A DNA stretch of 64,000 nt, taken from Micromonospora sp. KC723. GTDB taxonomy: Bacteria > Actinomycetota > Actinomycetes > Mycobacteriales > Micromonosporaceae. How positions within the stretch are numbered: the first letter of the stretch is position 1; each line of letters starts with the position of its first letter. The stretch covers positions 1 to 64,000 of the forward strand of contig NZ_SMKD01000006.1 in NCBI RefSeq assembly GCF_004348595.1, written 5' to 3'. A model generated the notes under the pieces. It was not told the DNA's origin and searched no databases. It worked only from the letters and a program-made list of their open reading frames with translations. This document shows, in pieces, positions 60,121 to 64,000 of the stretch. Position numbers and translations under genes: made by a program.

Positions 60121-61181
60121 CGGGCGACGGCCTGGTCTCGGCGTACGTCAGCGACGCCGAGCTGGACGCGGAGGCCAGCGTCCGACCGAAGCGGCTGGAC
60201 GAGTTCATCGCCCAGGACCGGGTTCGTGACCAGCTCGACCTGCTGCTCAAGGGTGCGATGCGTCGCGGGTCGCCGCCGGACCACATCCTGCTGTCCGGGC
60301 CGCCCGGCCTGGGCAAGACCAGCCTGGCCAACATCGTCGCCGCCGAGCTGGGCTCGGCCATCCGGGTGACCAGCGGCCCGGCGATCGAGCGCTCCGGCGA
60401 CCTGGCGGCCATCCTGACCAGCCTCGCCGAGGGTGACGTGCTCTTCATCGACGAGATCCACCGGATCGCCAAGCCGGCGGAGGAGTTGCTCTACAGCGCG
60501 ATGGAGGACTTCCGGGTCGACGTGGTGGTGGGCAAGGGGCCGGGTGCCACCGCCATCCCGCTGGACGTCGAGCCGTTCACCCTGGTCGGCGCCACCACCC
60601 GGTCGGGCCTGCTCACCGGCCCGATGCGGGACCGGTTCGGCTTCGTGGCGCACCTGGACTTCTACTCCCCGGCCGATCTGGAGACGTTGCTGCACCGCTC
60701 GGCGCGGATCCTCGGCGTGCCGATCACCGACGACGGCGCCGCCGAGATCGCCGGCCGGTCCCGGGGCACGCCCCGGATCGCCAACCGGCTGCTGCGCCGG
60801 GTCCGGGACTTCGCCGAGGTCCGGGCCGACGGGGTGGTCACCCTGGAGACCGCGCGGGCCGCCCTCACCGTGTACGACGTCGACGCGCTCGGCCTGGACC
60901 GGCTGGACCGGGCGGTGCTGACCGCGCTGGTCGACTCGTTCCGGGGTGGCCCGGTGGGGCTCTCCACGCTGGCGGTGGCGGTGGGGGAGCAGTCCGACAC
61001 CGTGGAGGAGGTCTGTGAGCCCTTCCTGGTGCGGGCCGGCCTGCTGGCCAGGACACCCCGGGGTCGGGTGGCCACCGAGGCGGCCTGGCGACACCTGGGC
61101 CGTACGCCGCCAAATGGTACATTTGCCACCGATGCCCCGGCCGTGCCCGATCTGTTCTCCGCCGCGCCCGAACAGCCGTGA
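60117..61181 (+). CDS. ruvB: Holliday junction DNA helicase motor RuvB
   Basis: 354 residues. AAA+ domain: Walker [10 protein letters not shown], Walker [10 protein letters not shown], sensor 1 [18 protein letters not shown], arginine finger region [17 protein letters not shown]; winged helix C-terminus [30 protein letters not shown]. Drives branch migration. End of the ruv unit; secretion genes follow after 137 bases. Confidence 0.97.
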   Translation: MTGDGLVSAYVSDAELDAEASVRPKRLDEFIAQDRVRDQLDLLLKGAMRRGSPPDHILLSGPPGLGKTSLANIVAAELGSAIRVTSGPAIERSGDLAAILTSLAEGDVLFIDEIHRIAKPAEELLYSAMEDFRVDVVVGKGPGATAIPLDVEPFTLVGATTRSGLLTGPMRDRFGFVAHLDFYSPADLETLLHRSARILGVPITDDGAAEIAGRSRGTPRIANRLLRRVRDFAEVRADGVVTLETARAALTVYDVDALGLDRLDRAVLTALVDSFRGGPVGLSTLAVAVGEQSDTVEEVCEPFLVRAGLLARTPRGRVATEAAWRHLGRTPPNGTFATDAPAVPDLFSAAPEQP

Positions 61182-61227
61182 TCCGAACGTGATCTGCACC
61201 GCATTCGGCGTTCTCAGGCGCAGGGAT

Positions 61228-61233
61228 TAGACT
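61228..61233 (+). promoter_or_regulatory. candidate -10 element upstream of yajC
   Basis: TAGACT in the ruvB-yajC gap, about 85 bases before the yajC start. Confidence 0.35.
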
Positions 61234-61318
61234 CGCCGCGGTCTGTACAGGATGTGAGAATCCGCCTCCGCTCCGGCGCCTCGGTGACGGACGGAGGCCA
61301 ATGGGAAGGTCGCACACC

Positions 61319-61669
61319 GTGCTTTACGCAGCACAGTCCGGCGGAGGCGCCGGTGGTCTGACGCCGATCATCATGATCGCCCTGCTGTTCGGGGTCATGT
61401 ACTTCATGATGATCCGGCCGCAGCAGAAGCGCCGCCGCGAGGCCGAGGCCATGCAGAAGGGGCTCGCCGCCGGGGACGAGGTGGTCACCATCGGTGGGCT
61501 CTACGGCACGGTCACCGGCGTGGATGACGACACCGTGCTGCTCGAGGTGGCTCCCGGCGTGCAGACCCGCTACGCCAGGCCGGCCATCGCCCGGGTGGTC
61601 ACCAGGGCCGAGAGCACCGAGTCGACGAGCGAGCCGGTCGCCGGGGACGCGGACGCCGTCAAGGAGTGA
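61319..61669 (+). CDS. yajC: preprotein translocase subunit YajC
   Basis: 116 residues from the GTG at 61319 (GGGAAGG 9 bases upstream); the in-frame ATG at 61301 has a Shine-Dalgarno only 3 bases away and is less likely. One TM helix TPIIMIALLFGVMYFMMIRP then QQKRRREAEAMQKGLAAGDEVVTIGGLYGTV, all standard. Binds SecDF-YajC with the SecYEG channel. Confidence 0.92.
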   Translation: MLYAAQSGGGAGGLTPIIMIALLFGVMYFMMIRPQQKRRREAEAMQKGLAAGDEVVTIGGLYGTVTGVDDDTVLLEVAPGVQTRYARPAIARVVTRAESTESTSEPVAGDADAVKE

Positions 61670-61898
61670 ACGCCACCCCGCCCGCCTCCCACGGCCGGGC
61701 GGGGTGACAGGACAACTGGACAGGTGAGCCGGCGTCCGACGCCGGAGCGGCGAGCCCGCCCGTACGACGCCTCCACGGCGGCGGCGGGTGGTCCCGCCGA
61801 CCGTCGGCACCGGCTCCGTGGAGCACGTCGGCCGGGCCCCCCGGTCCGACATCGCCGCCGCACCGGCGGCGCGACCGTTACAGGGAGACAGGACAGCC

Positions 61899-63800
61899 GT
61901 GGCACCACCTCAGGGACAGATGCGCCCCGGGCGGCAACTCGCCGTACTCGGGCTCATCTTCGTCGTCCTCTATCTTTTGGTGTTCTTCTCGGGCGGGGCG
62001 AGCGGCGGCTGGAAGGACCGGCTGGAGCCCCGGCTCGGTCTGGACCTGGTCGGCGGCACCCGGCTCACCCTGGAGGCCACCAACACCCTCGACGGCAAGC
62101 CGCCGACGGCGGAGAACCTCGAAGAGGCCCGGCAGATCATCGAGAGCCGGGTCAACGCCTACGGCGTGGCCGAGGCCGAGGTGGTCACCGAGGGCAACCG
62201 CAACATCGTCATCTCCCTGCCTGGCGAGAACCGCGACATGACCGGCGTCGGCACCGCGGCCGAGCTGCGCTTCCGTAAGGTGCTCAAGATCACCGACGGC
62301 AGTGGCGCGGTGGCCAGCCCGGCCCCGTCGCCGTCGGCCAGCGGCTCGCCGCAGCCCTCGGGCAGCGCGTCGCCGCAGCCGTCGGCCAGCGCCCCGGCGA
62401 AGGCGACCGCCTCGCCGAGCGCCGGCGGCCAGGGTGGTGGCGCGCCCGCGACGACCCCCAGTGCCAGCCCGTCCGCCTCGGCCTCGCCGAGCGTGCCGGC
62501 GGCCTCGCCGAGCGCCAGCGCCGCCCCGGTGTCGCAGAGCATCCAGGAGCAGCGCGCGGCGGTCGAGAAGAAGGTCGGCGCCGCCGCCTGGGCCGCGGCG
62601 AGCGGCCTGCAGGCCCCGGCCGACCTCACCGCCGATCCCTCCCTGGCGGGGAAGCTCAAGCCGTTCGGCGCGCTCTCCCCGCAGGAGGTGGCGGTGCTGA
62701 CGCCGGAGATGCAGTTCAACGTTCCGACGATCACCTGCGCCCAGCTGGACGCGCGTCCCGCCGGCTCGGTCAAGGACGAGAAGCAGCGGGCGGTCGCCTG
62801 CGAGGGCGGCGCGGTCAAGAACCTGCTCGACGTGGCGAAGGTGCTCGGCACCGACGTCTCCGACGCCGACGCCGCGCTCGACCAGACCAGCCAGTGGGTG
62901 GTCAGCCTCAAGTTCACCGGGGACGGCCAGAGCAAGTGGACCGAGCTGACCCGGGAGGCGTTCAACAACACCGGTAACGCCTGCGACGCGTCCGCGCTCG
63001 GGCAGGACGGCAAGTGCCGGGTGGCGGTCGTACTGGACAACAAGATCGTCTCCTCGCCGGAGATCCAGGGTGTGCTGACCGGCGACTCGCAGATCACCGG
63101 CAACTTCAACCAGAAGGACGCCAACGCGCTGGCCGGTAACCTGCGCTACGGCGCGCTGCCGGTGACGTTCGAGCCGCAGGAGCAGCAGAACGTCACCGCC
63201 ACGCTGGGCGACAGCCACCTGCGGGCGGGTCTGCTGGCCGCCGGCATCGGCATGCTGCTGGTCATCGTCTACTCGTTCTTCTACTACCGGCTGCTCGGCT
63301 CGGTGATCTTCCTGAGCCTGGTGCTGTCGGCGCTGCTGGTCTTCGGCGCGCTGGTGGTCCTCGGCCGGCAGATCGGTTTCACCCTCACCCTCGCCGGCAT
63401 CGCCGGCATGATCGTCTCGCTCGGTGTGGCGGCGGACTCGTTCGTCATCTACTTCGAGCGGCTCAAGGACGAGATCCGGGAGGGGCGAAGCCCGCGCAGC
63501 GCGGTGCCACGTGCCTGGATCCGGGCCCGCCGGACGATCATCTCGGCGAACGCGATCACCCTGATGTCGGCGGTGGTGCTCTACGTCGTCTCGGTCGGCA
63601 CGGTGAAGGGCTTCGCCTTCGCCCTCGGTCTGGCCACGGTGCTCGACCTGGTCGTGGTCTTCCTCTTCCGGCATCCGATCATGACGATGTTCGCCCGGAC
63701 CCGGGCGTTCCTCTCCCCACGGGTCAGCGGTCTCGGTCGGGCCCTGCCGGCCCGGACCGAGCAGGCCAACCCCCGCAACCCGCGTGTCAAGGAGGCCTGA
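61899..63800 (+). CDS. secD: protein translocase subunit SecD
   Basis: 633 residues from a GTG preceded by AGGGAGACAGGA. TM1 at residues 12-31, then LGLDLVGGTRLTLEA (D1 motif), the P1 base with AELRFRKVL, and five C-terminal TMs (LLAAGIGMLLVIVYSFFYYRLLG, LTLAGIAGMIVSLGVAADSFVIYFERLKDE, ISANAITLMSAVVLYVV). Within P1, residues ~138-211 are a Ser/Pro/Ala-rich, surely disordered insertion. The proton-driven motor pulls proteins across the membrane. Operon with yajC and secF. Confidence 0.95.
   Translation: MAPPQGQMRPGRQLAVLGLIFVVLYLLVFFSGGASGGWKDRLEPRLGLDLVGGTRLTLEATNTLDGKPPTAENLEEARQIIESRVNAYGVAEAEVVTEGNRNIVISLPGENRDMTGVGTAAELRFRKVLKITDGSGAVASPAPSPSASGSPQPSGSASPQPSASAPAKATASPSAGGQGGGAPATTPSASPSASASPSVPAASPSASAAPVSQSIQEQRAAVEKKVGAAAWAAASGLQAPADLTADPSLAGKLKPFGALSPQEVAVLTPEMQFNVPTITCAQLDARPAGSVKDEKQRAVACEGGAVKNLLDVAKVLGTDVSDADAALDQTSQWVVSLKFTGDGQSKWTELTREAFNNTGNACDASALGQDGKCRVAVVLDNKIVSSPEIQGVLTGDSQITGNFNQKDANALAGNLRYGALPVTFEPQEQQNVTATLGDSHLRAGLLAAGIGMLLVIVYSFFYYRLLGSVIFLSLVLSALLVFGALVVLGRQIGFTLTLAGIAGMIVSLGVAADSFVIYFERLKDEIREGRSPRSAVPRAWIRARRTIISANAITLMSAVVLYVVSVGTVKGFAFALGLATVLDLVVVFLFRHPIMTMFARTRAFLSPRVSGLGRALPARTEQANPRNPRVKEA
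62310..62532 (+). repeat. Ser/Pro/Ala-rich low-complexity segment in SecD
   Basis: Codes for ASPSAS/SPQPS-type imperfect repeats (SPAPSPSASGSPQPSGSASP, then QPSASAPAKATASPS). About 74 residues without predicted structure inside the first periplasmic domain. The reading frame stays intact. Confidence 0.85.
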
Positions 63801-63801
63801 G

Positions 63802-64000
63802 ATGGCTGGTGAAGGTGGTCTCGCGAGCCGGCTCTACCGCGGTGACGCCGGGCTGGACATCGTCGGTCGCCGCAAGCTCTGGTTCGCTCTGGCCGGCGTG
63901 CTGGTCCTGATCTCGATCCTCAGCTTCGCGACGCTCAAGTTCAGCCTGGGCATCGAGTTCGCCGGCGGCAACTCGTTCCAGGTGCCGGCGAGCGTCGGCA
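63802..64000 (+). CDS. secF: protein translocase subunit SecF (5' part, truncated by window)
   Basis: 66 codons visible: an N-terminal cytoplasmic segment, TM1 (LWFALAGVLVLISILSFATL), and the start of the periplasmic domain LGIEFAGGNSFQVP, the D1-type motif of SecF. ATG 1 base after the secD stop, with AAGGAGG within the secD end. The rest is outside. Confidence 0.9.
   Translation, partial: MAGEGGLASRLYRGDAGLDIVGRRKLWFALAGVLVLISILSFATLKFSLGIEFAGGNSFQVPASVG

Noticed and set aside
1..64000. CRISPR array, tRNA, rRNA, plasmid or phage modules
   Set aside because: No spaced direct repeats, cloverleaf sequences or rRNA stretches were seen, and no integrase or att-like duplications.

Overview
The window is high-GC actinobacterial DNA. 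It has dense GTG/ATG starts, many 4-base ATGA/GTGA gene overlaps and almost exclusively G/C-ending codons. Gene content points to an actinomycete close to Micromonospora (Micromonosporaceae), an inference from family content rather than a database match. Supporting families are an F420-dependent luciferase-like oxidoreductase, phosphatidylinositol-mannoside genes, a futalosine-type deaminase, DUF1206/DUF3618/DUF4235 membrane proteins, and the thrS-HIT-pgsA-patA-pimA-pdxS-pdxT-yebC ... ruvCAB-yajC-secDF order known from mycobacteria.

Layout. 1-5742: a tightly coupled sugar operon (two glycosyltransferases, GmhA-like isomerase, HldE-like kinase/nucleotidyltransferase, short-chain dehydrogenase, GT9 heptosyltransferase-like enzyme), which looks like an ADP-heptose synthesis and transfer pathway in a Gram-positive. 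5726-9309: topoisomerase IB, then a TetR repressor divergent from a DrrAB-type ABC exporter with two tandem operators between them. 9372-16267: a hypothetical protein, a RecQ-like helicase, an F420 oxidoreductase, a GH3 hexosaminidase, a GNAT, a lipoprotein and a DUF1206 protein. 16345-19361: MscS channel, a three-gene membrane-stress-like operon, and a cold-shock gene with a long structured leader. 19488-26654: aldo/keto reductase, trans-aconitate-type methyltransferase, adenosine/aminodeoxyfutalosine deaminase, a two-component system, an ADP-ribosylglycohydrolase and a YcnI-like protein.

26851-41304 is the conserved housekeeping block: thrS, HIT phosphorylase, pgsA, patA, pimA, pdxS, pdxT, yebC. 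It is interrupted between the HIT gene and pgsA by a maltokinase-cap-like protein, an aldo/keto reductase and an EF-G2. 41508-58890 is an accessory stretch between yebC and ruvC: nucleotidyltransferase, a decayed element, DUF402, NatAB-like ABC exporter, NarL/LuxR two-component system, PadR-HAAS pair, secreted protein plus ECF sigma factor, dnaE, a PLP enzyme, a lysozyme-like secreted protein, and an MFS pump with its TetR repressor. 58994-64000 resumes the conserved block with ruvC-ruvA-ruvB-yajC-secD-secF; secF runs off the end.

Regulation visible in the sequence includes TetR operators at two drug-efflux loci, a PadR operator, several leaderless promoters (TANNNT 6-7 nt before the start codon), strong hairpin terminators between convergent genes, and a csp leader whose Shine-Dalgarno can pair with an upstream anti-Shine-Dalgarno. 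I saw no tRNA, rRNA, CRISPR array or intact insertion sequence. Functions are read from the translated sequences by recognition of families and motifs; nothing was searched.
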